Origin: Flammulina velutipes
Taxonomy: Eukaryota > Basidiomycota > Agaricomycetes > Agaricales > Physalacriaceae
Assembly (NCBI GenBank): GCA_011800155.1
Contig: CM022375.1
Location: forward strand, 186,001 to 250,000
Length of the DNA: 64,000 bases
Direction of reading: 5' to 3'
Shown: one piece after another, positions 35,521 to 47,860 of the stretch
How the letters are laid out: each line of letters starts with the position of its first letter
How positions within the stretch are numbered: position 1 is the first letter of the stretch
Notes under the pieces: generated by a model
What the model saw: the letters and a program-made list of their open reading frames with translations, nothing else
What the model was told of the DNA's origin: nothing
Databases searched by the model: none
Made by a program: the position numbers and the translations under genes

Positions 35521-35812
35521 GAGAAAAGAGCGAGCAGGACGGCGGGATCACGCATCGCGCGCGCCTAGCAATGGTGGTGATTGGTTTATAGTAATATTAG
35601 CTTGGTATAGTCCAAAGGACTAAGGCAACGGATGAGTTTTGACCAAAATCCGAGCTTGGGAGCTTGCTCACCGTGCGTTTATGGAAAAGCGAGCGGGACG
35701 GCGGGATCACGTATCACGCGGGCATAGCGATGGTGGTGATTCGTTTACAATATTATTGGTGTGGTGTAGTCCAAAGGACTAAGACAACGGATGAGTTTTG
35801 ACCAAAAGGGCT
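35521..35812. repeat. Direct tandem duplication, about 160-bp unit
   Basis: The segment from GCGAGC.GGACGGCGGGATCACG to GGATGAGTTTTGACCAAAA occurs at about 35530-35647 and again at 35689-35808. A few substitutions and small indels separate the copies. Both include the phrase TAGTCCAAAGGACTAAG.CAACGG. Confidence 0.8.
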
Positions 35813-36524
35813 TCTCGAATCAGCCCTCGATCGCGCGCGCTTCCTGCCGCGCTTTGGACCATGATCATCTTTCTTGGTTGTTTTGTTCGATTTAGAGGAA
35901 CTGATGGATCGTTAGAATAGGCCAACTCAGGCAAGAAGAAGTATTACTCGCGACACCGGGTTAGTGGCAACAACCCCAGCTTGTACCTACAATACAATGT
36001 GTCAGTCCCTTCCCACATCGCAGTGATACGCAACATGCTCACCAATTGGCTAATGCCTTTCCCCAAGTCCAATCAGCCGCTTGCTTGAGGTTTTCGGCGC
36101 GAAGATGGACAGGAACGGGTGGGAGGCTGACGATATGAGGGTAAGCCGCTACATATTCCAAGGAAGAAAAGGAACATACTCGTTGGCAAGCACCTTTTCA
36201 TTTCGCATGGCGATATATCTCCTCTCATTGTGCGTGAGGTTGTGGTATGGGTTTAACTCCTCCAGAGGGTCGGCACTAGCGGTCGTAGTTTCGGTTGGTG
36301 TAACAGACACGATTAGTTGTGCCTCGTCAGCGCGTCAGCAGTAGTAACGTTAATAGACGCCCTAGGGATGAATATGTTAGCTGCCAGTAATTCGGAGACA
36401 GGGGTCACTATCACGTACGCGGCAATCATAACACAAAGATCGTCGTTGTCGTCGTCTGCCAGAGACACACTCATTGCAGACTTGACTGGCAGGCGCGTTA
36501 ATCCTGGGAGAAGCAGAGTTAGAG
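35813..36524. other. No gene supported
   Basis: Short open frames on both strands (for example 36317-36667 plus) without motifs. The minus strand may contain 3' sequence of the gene described at 36525-37422. Confidence 0.35.
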
Positions 36525-37422
36525 TCAACCGGCGCCTCCAAAAAGAACGTACATTACTTCACCCATCGCACCCTCATCCTCCGTATCTTCATCCACCGGC
36601 TCCATTTCGCCCTCAAGTTGCACCCACAAGTCCATGTCGATCTCCTCTGAGAGTTCAACAAACCTAAAGATCGTTGGCGGATGTTTGAAAATGTCGCGCG
36701 AGTAAATCTCACAGAGTCGGAGACGCGATTTGATAAGACCTAAATGGCATGTGAGCGTCAAAAAATTTTTTACCAAAGAGGGCACAGATATGAACGCACA
36801 TAGTAGAGGAAGAGAGCGGCGGGAGGAGTAAGTGAAATAGTTATCTTCGGTTATGATAAAAAATTCTTGGTCGACGTTAGCGCTGCTGTAAGCTGTTGCC
36901 GTAGTAGGGATCCATCGACACTCAGTCATTGGCCAAGTCTTTGGAAGTTTGCAATATCCTGTAGTAACCACCCGTCGACGCAGTCTGAGGACACGACGGT
37001 CGACGAAGCTTTGTGGCAGTACGGCTGGGTGATTTGAATACAACGAAAGGAGCAGCGACGATATCAAACAGCTAAAAGGTAACGTCAACAAACTTCGTAG
37101 AAAAAAGCATAAAACGAGGCACCCATTGCGCCCAAGTCGCGTTATTGGAGGTAGGCTCAAGGTCGGCCCTCCAATATCGACAACAACACAACTTGAGCAC
37201 GACGATTGTCTATAAATGCGAAGCAGAGAAAAAGACTTACAAGTGGGGCCTATAACGTCTCAACAGTAGAAGGACAAAAGACGAGACGCAACAAAATACC
37301 GAAGCGAAGTAAACGTAATTCGTATGACAAATACAATCGGTGGCGGTGAAGCCCGGTGACGCAAAGGACCCTGACGAAGAGCCAGAGTCCACCACCGCCC
37401 ATCGCTCTTCGCGACAGACCAC
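36525..37422 (-). CDS. Possible multi-exon membrane-associated hypothetical protein
   Basis: Two minus-strand frames may be linked. At 37422-37237 there is a hydrophobic segment (YFASVFCCVSSFVLLLLRRY) followed by a GTAAGT donor near 37241. A second frame from about 37195 to 36525 opens after a TTTATAG acceptor, has another hydrophobic stretch, and ends in an acidic region with a Glu/Asp-rich run. The arrangement suggests a membrane protein with an acidic C-terminal tail. Internal splice sites are uncertain and I recognise no family. Confidence 0.35.
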
Positions 37423-37562
37423 CGATATGTACTAGTAATAATTAATAATTACCCACTTTACCGGTCTTGCGCTTCACGGGACTTTTGAATCCCATTTTCT
37501 CCTGGCTAAGTTCCTTATCTTATCCACAAAACCCCCGGCCGAATTTGAGAGGTTGGATTGCT

Positions 37563-37796
37563 ATGACTAAGCGTCCTCGCTTACCGTCCGCTACCGTGAC
37601 TACAAATCCTCTGCACGATCCTCCTGACGGTGCGGCCTATCTTGAGGCCTTCAACATACCCCAAATCCTTCCAAGTTCACTGGCAGGGATCCTACCACCC
37701 GAGATCCGGGCCTTCCTAGATAATCTCCGCCACCTTCGCATACCAAACTCGCTTACTTCCGACAAACTCTGGTCAACGCGTGGGGGCAGGATCTAG
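37563..37796 (+). CDS. Small hypothetical protein
   Basis: An ATG at 37563 opens a 77-residue frame with a basic start, a Pro-rich middle and a helical, leucine-rich end (AGILPPEIRAFLDNLRHL), closed by TAG at 37794-37796. It could be a stand-alone small gene or the first exon of the gene that follows at 38081. No clear donor joins them. Function unknown. Confidence 0.4.
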   Translation: MTKRPRLPSATVTTNPLHDPPDGAAYLEAFNIPQILPSSLAGILPPEIRAFLDNLRHLRIPNSLTSDKLWSTRGGRI

Positions 37797-38080
37797 CGCA
37801 CCAAGACACCATAATGGTACTATGAAACTCTTGGACTTCCTCTCGCCATGAAATGTGTGTACTTTAGCGACGCTCTGGACATGTCCTGGACATCTTCCTG
37901 GCCCGCTCTCCTCAGCGGTCGACTGAGAAGGAAATCATCTTAATTTTCAAAAAATACCAAAACCTTTCCATTCTGGCTGTGAGTCTTAGAGATAGGTAGA
38001 TTTGACAGATCCCAACTCACCAACCGTTTTCTTAGCAAGACTCCGGGGCCCGTCGGTGTAATAACGTTCAGCGTCATCCC

Positions 38081-39447
38081 ATGTCTGTTTTGTCCATTCC
38101 AGTCGAGGACGAGGACGAGGATAACACTTCCGATGGAGACGCCAACGAATTCGTCCCCAGGGGAGCCGACTATACATCGGACTACGACAGTTCTTCAGAG
38201 TCTTCTCTCCATCCTCCGGCTGCTAAGCGGCAGCGTCTGGATTCCTTCACGCAGGGCGAGCTTGTCGATTTTGCCATCTCCAAGCAGGATAGCGACATAC
38301 AGATCTGTAGGAAGTGGGTGCACGTGCTCTGTCGTCTTCTACCTTCGCTGGAGAAGGCGGGCATGGCGTATTGCGGCAAACCAGTGAGTGAACTTGTTCC
38401 AACTATTCCTGGCTGATCAAACGACGGAAGCTACGGCATTCTACCCTCCAGCACAGTATCATACCGACGCTTCGAACATTATGGCGAACTGGATGACCGA
38501 TCGTTCATTCACACACCGCTCTTCGAAATACCCAAGACCGGTGCTTTCGTTCTCTGGACCCTCATCAAGAGGATTCGTACCTTCTTCGACCCCGCTAGCA
38601 CGCTGAACGCTGACTTCCTACGTCTATTGGAGAAGGAGATGTCGGCGTGGAAGTCATACTTCGAGATTGCCGATAAGCGAGAGAGCTCTTACCTCGTTAT
38701 CTCAGAGTCGACGGGAGGGACTGCGTGCTTCGAACTCATCGATCAGGCCTGCGTCAATGAGGGATTCTCCAAGATTCACTCGGACGAAGTGACCATGAGG
38801 TCGGTCCTCCGCGGCATCGTTCATTTTCATTGGTACTTGCATCAAAAACCAACTTCGAGCCATGGCATTGCCGCTGCGAGAAAAGCCGAGGTTCGGTGCT
38901 TTGAGCTCGTCGGATTCTGGACAAGTCTAACCGGACGTCCGTTGCGCAGGCCCGAAGGTAGGAACCTCTTCGAGGACGGCAAGATCGCGATTAGCGACTG
39001 CGACTCTTGGAGCAAAGTATACGGCATTTGTATCACAAACACAAATGTTACGCCCCTTTTCGTCTCCGTGTTCTATTTTGACATGAATGATCTCAGTATT
39101 AGTGCGTACTCTATTCTATGATCCTTTCAGAGCTTTCACTCACCTTTGTTGTGTTAGCCCCATATTACATACCGCCGTACCATGGTAGTGGTCCCTGCCT
39201 TCCCCCTCATGGTATCCTCACCATTGGCTATGGCTCGAGCGGCACACCGGCAAGGGTATGTTCTGTCCCGGCTGGCCAATCTCTTGACGTCGGGTATATA
39301 ACGCTCTTCCTGTCTAGCCGATACGTCGACTACCATAACATATCGCAGGGGTCTCCATTTAGCTACAGATGTGGTGATAGACACGTACCTGGCAAGAATG
39401 ATTGTTGGTTCACGCAGGAAATTCCCATTATCATGCGTAGGGGATAA
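38081..39447 (+). CDS. Protein with the C-terminal domain found in Agaricomycete caspase-like proteins
   Basis: From the ATG at 38081 there is an acidic, Ser-rich N-terminal part, then helices up to a GTGAGT donor near 38384. Protein-like sequence resumes near 38440 in a frame that does not join cleanly, so an exon boundary or a frameshift is unresolved. The long second part has a conserved-looking core (GRPLRRPEGRNLFEDGKIAI). A 56-nt intron at 39102-39157 leads to the last exon: TPYYIPPYHGSGPCLPPHG, LTIGYGSSG, then a WFTQEIPIIMRRG end. This C-terminal block is what I know from proteins with an N-terminal caspase fold in mushrooms. No caspase core is visible here. Role unknown. Confidence 0.55.
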
Positions 39448-39576
39448 ATCTATAACTTTGTCTTTGTTGTTTGTTTTGCTTTTGTACAACTTCCAGTTCA
39501 ATGCACAGGCTTCTGAGCCTCATCAGGATTCAGATTTTTCACAGCTTCATTGATCTATCTTAAGATGATTCTAAAA

Positions 39577-40815
39577 TCAGTTTACTGAGGGTTTATACCT
39601 ATTGATTTTGGATAATATACCATCCTCTTCCCTCCCATACAAGAAATCCATAGGGTATTCGGGATCCCAAAAAGGTGCATCCCCAAAGGATTCGTCATCA
39701 TCGTGATACAGAATCCAATCTTCGTGTTCGCGTTTCCAGGTAGACAGCCTGCCCGACATCCTGTCTTTCATGCGGCAGGCAGTGGAGATGTTGCAAATTT
39801 CATCATCCCCGTAAGCCAGAAAGACAGTGGTGACAGTGCCTCCCAAACGACAAAGAAAGGTTCTCTCTGCATGCTCCCACTCCGTATTGGAAATATCGTC
39901 AAACTCTGGCTCCCTTGGCTCCATGGTTGCAGGTTTGTCTTCATCTTCGTAGGTGAAGGTTAAGTATCTCTCAACTGTATCTTGAAAGAAGACGCCTGGG
40001 TGTTTGAATCCAAAGACCTGGAGAGAGACAAAGGATTGCAACATCTGAGTGAAGTCTCCTTCCCAGAAGTTGCAGGAAGTGAAAAGCTATTTGTAAGAGT
40101 GAGTTCTAATTGGAAATAAGGCTGTCAAAGCTGGTCCGCACCGAGGAATCATTAACCTGGGACCAAATTAACACCCGCAACTCTCTTAAATGGAGCTCTT
40201 GGTTCCACATCGAGAGCTCCTCAAGAAGGAAGGTCCCGTCGTCAATCTCACACCTCACAGTGAGGGCATGCAGGCGAAGGAAAGAGAACGGATGAGGGGG
40301 GTTGGACTCGATGGGGGTGCAGAGGTTGATGTCCAAGGACGATATGTTCGCATATAAGTGCCGTTTTTGCAGATTTCCACAAGGGCTGAACACGGCACCC
40401 CAGTCACCAAGATTCTCTGCAAACTGTGTTATCTGCACAATCATGAGGCTACAGCAGCAACTGTTATCTTAACGAAGAAGCTTACTGCCTGTTGGTGGGG
40501 CAATAGCAAAGCAGAGGTAGTCCGAGTAGCCAGTAGGTCTCCACAACGGAAATAGAGCCATGATCGAAAGGTGAACTGGACACCTTCTGCAGTTGGAGGT
40601 GTAGTGGGGCAAGATGTCCAGTCCCCGCAGATTAGAAGATGTAGAGTGGTTTGGGAGATTGACTGGATGACTAGATCTCTGTAGATGAGATAGAGCTCTC
40701 TGTTTTGATGAAGATAGCCAAAGAGAGTAGAGGGCATGTTAGTCGTGAGTGTTGAGCACAGGTCCTGACGGTGGTGGTGGAAAACAGTCAGCTCCGGAAA
40801 TTTGCCAGCTGACAC
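39577..40815 (-). CDS. F-box/LRR-like hypothetical protein, probably multi-exon
   Basis: Minus-strand exon-sized frames at 40815-40441, 40444-40106 and 40044-39577 look like one gene. The first begins near an ATG with FPELTVFHHH and short leucine-rich strands. The second has LRELRVLIWSQVNDSS. The last is acidic and rich in Trp, Asp and Glu, and ends at 39577-39579. This alternating pattern resembles Agaricomycete F-box proteins that recruit substrates to SCF ubiquitin ligases. No canonical F-box was found, so the class is tentative. Confidence 0.35.
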
Positions 40816-41019
40816 GTCATCATCAATTCATCATCAACGCTCATGATCCATTGCTATGTGTCTCGATACCAGCTTCACGCCTTGTAATCAACTAGTTCTG
40901 CAACCATAGCGTTCGCCAACGGGCTGCGTACGCCCTCCTAGTCGAAGAAACTGCTACAACGTTTGCTCCCAGTCACACAGGAGTTGGTTTCGAGGTTGCG
41001 CTGTTGATTATGGTACGTG

Positions 41020-42900
41020 CAAGTCACTACTCTGCTCCTTCCGCTTCCTCGTGAACGCGCTGCTGACTTTCTTCCTAGCCATCTGGAAGTCGTCAGGAGG
41101 AAGACTATCAAACGAACGAATTACTCGCGATATGTTCATCGGTCGGCTATCTTACCAAGCTCGACGAGGCAGGACGTGGCAGTTTTGCGAGTTAGCGGTC
41201 GAGTGAGCAATGGGACAGCAAGGAAAAGGAGAGGTGGAGTCGATGGATACGCAGCCCTCAGCCCTCAGCAACTGAATATTTTGGTACGTAGGCGACGATT
41301 GGATCCCGTACCATCGATCTCAAACACGACAGTGTTGCTTCAAATACGCGCGGGCAAGAGACATCGAGGGAGCCAGTCTCCACGCAATCGGGACATCCCC
41401 AAGGACGTGGCAACGGTACACCGAATGAACGTTTGAACATGGACATGGACCCTCCGTCAACCGTCAGCCAAGTTGTCGTAAATCAAGCGCATCCTCACGC
41501 AAGCATAGAGCGAGGTCATCCTCTATGACGCCTATCCCGTAGGAATTCGGTCATAGCAAGCGCAGGTTCAGCGAAGGGAAGAGGCACCGAACTGGATGAG
41601 TACGTCTCTCTCTGTATTGGAGAAATATCGAATGCCTGACGCGAAACCAACCTAGGTTCACACCCATATCGTTCCTCCTATCCTCACAGAATGCAATCAC
41701 GCGTATCAACTCGAGAACCATGAATGAACGCGCTCCACCACCCTTGAACCTGGTTTCTGGCAGTTGCAGCTCTCTCTTCACCCAGCTGACAGTTATGATG
41801 CAGCAAACTCCCCCAATCAATCCAACCTTCGCTCGAGCCATGCCAGTCGTCATAGACAGCGTCCACGAGCATCGTTCGTCTTTCTTGTTTCGCGCATCCA
41901 CCGAACATGCGCGTCCTCAACGGACTACGAAATTGTCGCCGTCGTTTTCTCGACATGCGTCTTCGCAGCGCCTTTGGATTCTTCATTGCCGCCACGGCCG
42001 CGCGAGGGCAGAACAGCGATCACGCAAAAGTTTAGCATGCGATGTCGGCGAGCTCGATAAATAATTCATGTACGTCTCGCCCATTCATCCCTAATACACA
42101 CTGCTGACCTAGCCTAGATACGAATACAACCATTGCGAATCGGCATCGATGGAGGGGTCGTTTAAACCGCTCCTCGTTCATCGGAACATCCGTCCAATGT
42201 TGTGGGTTCGTCATGGCTCGTCCTCCTATCATCTGCGCAAAATATGATTGAAAGCTGACCGGTATACACGATGTTTCGACGAAATTGAGCGTGACCCAGG
42301 GTTTCCTGCGCTATTGTTGCTCGCGATCGATGGGTTATGGCGTACGCATAACGCCAACCTACCATTCAACCAATTCGTGACTACCGTTACGTACTTCCGT
42401 GGACTGGGAGACGATCGGATTCCGGTGCTCAGTGCTCAGCGCTCATCCACGAGTATTCTCTGTTCTCCTAACTCGTTGACACCAGTCGTCTATTCTGCGC
42501 TGATCGGTGCCTGCTATGCATCATGGGCAAACGGGATCAGAAACACGCGTACCATGGAGTGTTACCTATCTTTCGAACAGCATTCTACGCTTTGTCTCCG
42601 GAAGCACGAATGAGCGGGAATGGAATCTGGTCAACGCTGGACCACTTTTATCAGATGATTGCCTAGAGACCAGGAAATCAATCTTCGCTCTCATTCTTGC
42701 TGGCTTCTCTGATAGGAGTCGCCTGCGCGTCACGATTTTTGGACATGGTACGAGGCTCTTGTCTGATTTTCAAGCTGAGAGTAATATTTCGTTCAGGAAA
42801 CTCGCGACAACGTTATTGAACAAGGGACGCTCGCCTCATATTGGACCTGTCATCACGTCTTATACTTAGGCGCCTAAGGATGGGATCTTGTTACAACGTC
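41020..42900. repeat. Dispersed repeat family, copy B part 1
   Basis: Diverged counterpart of 29330-31080 in the same orientation, with the same ordered landmarks. It contains no Prp2-like sequence. Many fortuitous open frames cross it on both strands. Confidence 0.65.
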
Positions 42901-43059
42901 GAGGTATGTCCGACAGCGAGCTCTATATAGTCCATTGGTTCTGACCGACTCATATTTAGGATGTCAACCATATCGCTCGTGATCGTGCTCCCGGTCGAAG
43001 ACCCCGCTGCCATATTTGCTCTCCGTCGCGCAGGAAAGTTGACGCCTTCAAGGGTGCGC

Positions 43060-44050
43060 TATTGCTCATGGTACGTGCGTTCAAATTCTTTATGAATGCG
43101 CTGCTCATTTCCCCCCAAGCCATCTGTAAGTCAGAAGGAACGAACCACCCGCAACATGTTCATCGGTCGACTCCTCCCAAGGCTCATAGATTCGACGAGG
43201 GCAGACGCGATGACTTTTCGGACGTATGCGTTGGCGATCGGCTGGGGAATGGGAAGGGGAAAAAAGAGGAAGGCATGCGATGGGCTCTCAGCGCTCCGCA
43301 ACAATAGGATCGGTACGTTCGCCACGATTGAACGTTGCATCATAATTAATCCAACACGCACAGGGTTGCTTCTAAGACCAGTACGCGCGGGAAAAGGAAG
43401 TTGGCTGAACGTATGCCAGCCTCCCCGGACATCCACATTTATGTTTCAATGATACACCAAAATGCGATGAAGCATGGACATGGATTCTCCGTCGAGGCTG
43501 CCGTCGTTCAACCGTATATCAGCGTCGACAGGAGTCGGTTCAACTGCGCCAAATACAGCTTCACGCATACAATGACTCAACTCGAATATGCCCATGCTCT
43601 CTACGAGGCTCATACTCGCATTACTCCTCCCATCGGCACCATCGTCTGGAACGTTCAAACTCGTTCGAGGCAGACCTCCTGACTGCACGCCGTCATCTGT
43701 TCCTGAGGCATGAATAGTGCCCTCCGCGTGGGTGAAGGCGTTGAATGGATGGGGGAGGACCAAGACGATGTTGATGTCTTCATCCACTGATTCAACGTGG
43801 AAGCTGAAGGCTTACGACGATTAACGTAAGGACTTGAAGGGGAATATATCAATTCATGGGACTACACATACACGCGAGGCTGATAATAGTATATGATGCT
43901 AGTTACAAACAGATCTGCCTAGTACAATAAAGTAAATCATCATGCACCTAGAGCCAGCTGTTGGTCTCATTTGCCGTTGAGCGTGTTCATGTCAGTACGG
44001 GCCAACGAACCAAAGTTAGAATGTGGACATACCCATAACGCTTTGCTGCC
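43060..44050. repeat. Dispersed repeat family, copy B part 2
   Basis: The first 400 bp (43060-43460) resemble the start of the family again (TTCTTTATGAATGCGCTG, AACATGTTCATCGGTCG). The rest matches 32100-32560. The start segment therefore occurs at 29330, 41030 and 43080, which suggests nested or tandem duplication of the element. Confidence 0.6.
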
Positions 44051-44429
44051 TCGATGCACAATTGCAAGGCATAAACCAGTGACACACCACAGTTCTGTAT
44101 TCCGTGGTTTTACCAAGTTGCAATTGATCGTGCGTTCATCAGTGCAAGTACGCGGATTGTCCTTGATTCAGTGGTTGCAATAAGCGACAATGGTCATCTC
44201 GCCGTCGACAGGAAACCTAGTGTTCAAGTTGGCCGTTACTGTGTGATAGCGCTGTGAAAGCCTTCAACAACATATATACAGTAATAAAATTATCAGATGG
44301 AGCTTACCTTGGTGTTTTCGATGGTGCTCCGCTCATTTCGGCGCACGTTCGGTAGTCTTGCTATTAAGATTGTCATCCGAGTCGTTTGCGTAGAATACAA
44401 GACGTGATTTGGCGGAGGGTGAGAGCTTG

Positions 44430-46330
44430 GACAGAGTGAGTACTTGGCAACGCGAGCGTTAGGAAATACTCTCTACATGGGTACATCATAAAGACGCATA
44501 GTTTCACGCTGTTTTCCAGCTGGCCGGTTGAGTTTGGAAACTAAGACTAATATGCGTCCACAGCTGAGACATGGATTTTGCATACGATAACGAGGACAGA
44601 AGCAGGGTCCATGGGGCTTGTTACGGAGTGAGTATGGTGATACGTGGGTTTCCGAGCGGTCGAGAAGTCTGTAAGCCTTTTGGAGAATGACCTAAATCAA
44701 AGGTCATGGTCAGTGGCGTCGATAAAATCCAACACGCCAACACACCTACGCGGCCGATTCGAAGGGAAGGTGGTACCCTACAGGGCTCTTGTACGACATT
44801 CCGCCGTTCTCGCATTGAACTTATACGCTGTATTTGCTGCCGTTCGGGTCACTTGAGCGAAGATATATCTAGAGGCTAGAGCTAAGGTAAATGTTAGCAA
44901 TCGTCGGCAAGGAGACTTTTGCATACTCGCCGTATCGTACTGAGAGCGTAACGTCTCAACTGATAACGCCTGCCTACGGTCATGTAAGTCTCAACCAAAG
45001 ATCCATTTGGGCAGCCAGGTTAGGTTGGGCTGCGTTCGAGGGGGCAGATTGGGGTTCCGTGCGATAATGGAGGCCTAGGGGGACTCAAAAATACTTGAGG
45101 TGGGCAAAGTATCGTGGTATACAGGCGCCTATGCGGTCGAAGAGTCGGTGTAGCTGATTTCGAAAATTACCGCTTTATAAGCCTACCCGCACTTATATAT
45201 TAACGGTGTTGGTTTGGTGCTGCGTGGGAGGCCAGCGTTGATGAAGTCCATGGGGCGTCAGGCGAGAAAATAGACAGATTGACACAATGGCACGGTCTTC
45301 GCCAAAACTCGATTGCAGCAGAACTTGCGAAGCTAATCCGCCTTCGTTGGCGCGAAATCTGAAGATGATTGTATTGTCAGCAATTATGCAAGGGATAGAT
45401 CGGTGTAGACATGCCCTTCAAAGTTCAAATGCCTTGAAATCGACGAGTTAGGGCTCGCTTCTGAGATGAAGATATTAGGATAAAGAACAAGGCAAAGGTG
45501 AGGATAGCTCACCGATTTGGACACCGATACCGACGAGTCGTTGGTGTTGACCCGTGCTGCGTTAAATTAGTACGGTCGCCCAAACGAATGGGTTCTGTTA
45601 CCTTAGCGACGTCTGGTGAAAACTTGGATGGAGTGGGTACTTGGTAACACAGGCGTTTTGAATTGCCCACTAGATGAGTACAGCATCAAGCTCAAGACGA
45701 CTCATGGCGCTGCGCTCTTTCGTGGTGGGCCGGTTGACGTTGGATACTAAGATGAGCCCGCAGCGATATGCGACAACGAGGAACGAAGAAGGGTCCATGG
45801 GGCTTGATATGGGGTTCGTGAGGTCGCATGCAGGCTCGAAAGTAGTCCAGAGGTCTGCGGGAGCGGTCTGAAGAATGACCTGAATCCAAGGTCAGTGGCG
45901 TTGATAAATAAGACGACAACACACCTAGGCGTATCCGGAGCCGAGGTAGTACCATACAAGTAGCTCCTATAACATCCCGATGTTTTGCATTGGCTTGATA
46001 CTGTATTTGGCGTCGCTCCATTTACTTGAGCGTAGAGGTTAGCAATCGGCAGCAGGGAAGCTTTCAAGTACCCATCGCATGATATTGGAAGCGTAAAGCC
46101 TCGACTAATGTATATGAGGTCTGATTATGGCCATTGCAATTTTTGACCGAAAATCCATGTGGTTGCACGTTGAGGGACAGACTGTGGTTCCGTGCGCTAA
46201 TGGCGGCTTCCGAGGACTCAAAAACACTTGAGGTGGGCGATGTATGGTGCTATACAGGCGCCTATGATGTCGAAGAGTCGGTGTAGTTGGTTTGGAAAAC
46301 TGCCGTTTTGTGAGTAAAGTGGCGTCCGAA
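44430..46330. repeat. Diverged tandem duplication, about 1.15-kb period
   Basis: The segment 44460-45180 is repeated at about 45640-46320. Shared landmarks are GGGTCCATGGGGCTTG, AGAATGACCT.AATC.AAGGTCA, CACACCTA.GCG, a GTGCG.TAATGG.GGC block, ACTTGAGGTGGGC and TACAGGCGCCTATG..GTCGAAGAG. The copies differ by many substitutions. Neither has a conserved long reading frame, so they are probably a non-coding element or decayed genes. Confidence 0.75.
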
Positions 46331-46959
46331 AATGAGAACTGCCAACGAACCTATGTGGCGCTCATCCAAGGGTACTCAAGCACTCCTATAAATTCTGAGT
46401 CGATTTGCAAGCACCGCTTTATTGGTAGTATCGTTTCGGCACGTATCTGTGTGTGCCGACACGATACTTATAGAGTTCACATCGCCTAATAAAATAGGAG
46501 CCGTGTTAGCATTAGATGACTTGGGCATTAACAGCTACGTACCTATCCTTCAGTTTGTCTTTGAGAGCCACAGCCCGCGAATGAAGCTCCCCGTCTGGGC
46601 CAACGTATCCCGTTGAATCCGAAATTGACGACGGAGAGTCGTTGAGTACCTAACGTTACAGCTCGCGTGTCTTGGGTATTGAAATCATAGCAGGTGAGTA
46701 GCAGCTAGGATAGAGAAGGGTGTGTTGCGCGCAATGGATGCCTGAGCTTAGTGACTGTGGGAAATATGCGTTACTTAAGCGATCGGCTTTCCCCGGGCTC
46801 TTTCTTTGAATCCGTGACCATCACTCCGCCTATCTATATCGCACTCCTTCTTCATACGTCCATCTGAACAGCCCTCAGCCATGCCAGGATTCGAACCAAT
46901 ATGTGGAATACAGAGGCGCGACGACTTTAAGTTTGCGAACCCACGATGGGGAAAGGAGG
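46331..46959. other. No gene seen
   Basis: Only short frames. A GGTTCGAATCC string on the minus strand near 46890 looks like a tRNA B-box, but the flanks do not form the T-arm stem. Confidence 0.4.
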
Positions 46960-47860
46960 GGAGAGGTTGTCCGGCAGGGTACGTCCGCTAACTGGAAGAC
47001 TGAACGCCGCATCGTGATTAATCAATTTGCATAGGGCAAGGTTCGACTGCGTCAATAGAAAACGAATGGATATGGCACTCACGGTAGAGAGCGTTCGCCA
47101 AGCTCCAACGTTGGGTGTATGTCTGTTTCTGGTCTACATCCACCATATCCTAATCCTCCCCGTAGTTCATCCTGTGTTGTGATAAGGACGAGGGCGTGAT
47201 GAAGCTTGGGCTTGGAAACTCCGTCAACCGCTGTCGTACGTCCGCCCCAGACAACCGCATATTCTAGCTGACCAGATAGCTTTAGCACCAAGCAGACAGC
47301 GACCCATTCAAAGACGCCAAACACGGACCCAGCACGGACCCTCACGCATAGAGCGAGACGACTTGGAGGAACTTTGCCGCGCCCGTATCCCTTCATCCTC
47401 AACGTTAGGAATGTCCGTCCTACGTTGGCGTTGGGCAGGGCGCGACGAGACGAGACGAGCGTGCGAGGGATCTGGGGTATCGGCTGGGAATGTCGAATGG
47501 ATGAGCGCTGAACGAACGAGTACGTCTCAATGTCGCGATTGAATACCGTGCACTGACCTAACCTAGATACATACAGTGTACCTCATTCCTTCCATGTACC
47601 AGATGTCAAATCCAACGCAGCTCCGCTTGCTCCCTTACACGCAGTCTGAGTCCTTCGCCTCCTTGGATATCCAGTGATCAGCCTCGTTTCGTCGGAGGCT
47701 GAGGAAATGGCTGAATGGATAGGGCAGACCACCTGCTCCTCATTCGACATCCCAGACGTGATAGAGAGCCAACACTGGGTGTATGCTTCTCTCTGGTCTG
47801 TATTCCGGACACGATGAAGCATGCATCGTACGCGTCAGCTGCCTTCGTATGTCCGTATGC
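46960..47860. repeat. Dispersed repeat family, fragments of copy C
   Basis: Scattered similarity to copies A and B: GAACG.ACGAGTACGTCTC and CTGACCTAACCTAGATAC near 47510-47575, and a TTGGGTGTATG.CT...CTGGTCT block that occurs twice, near 47110 and 47780. Heavily decayed. Confidence 0.45.

Noticed and set aside
36525..37160. Considered as a seven-transmembrane receptor
   Set aside because: Only two clear hydrophobic segments are seen, and the frame may cross unrecognised introns, so the number of helices cannot be supported.
46870..46930. Minus-strand GGTTCGAATCC resembling a tRNA B-box
   Set aside because: The flanking bases do not form a T-arm stem, and no A-box or acceptor stem is present at the right distance.
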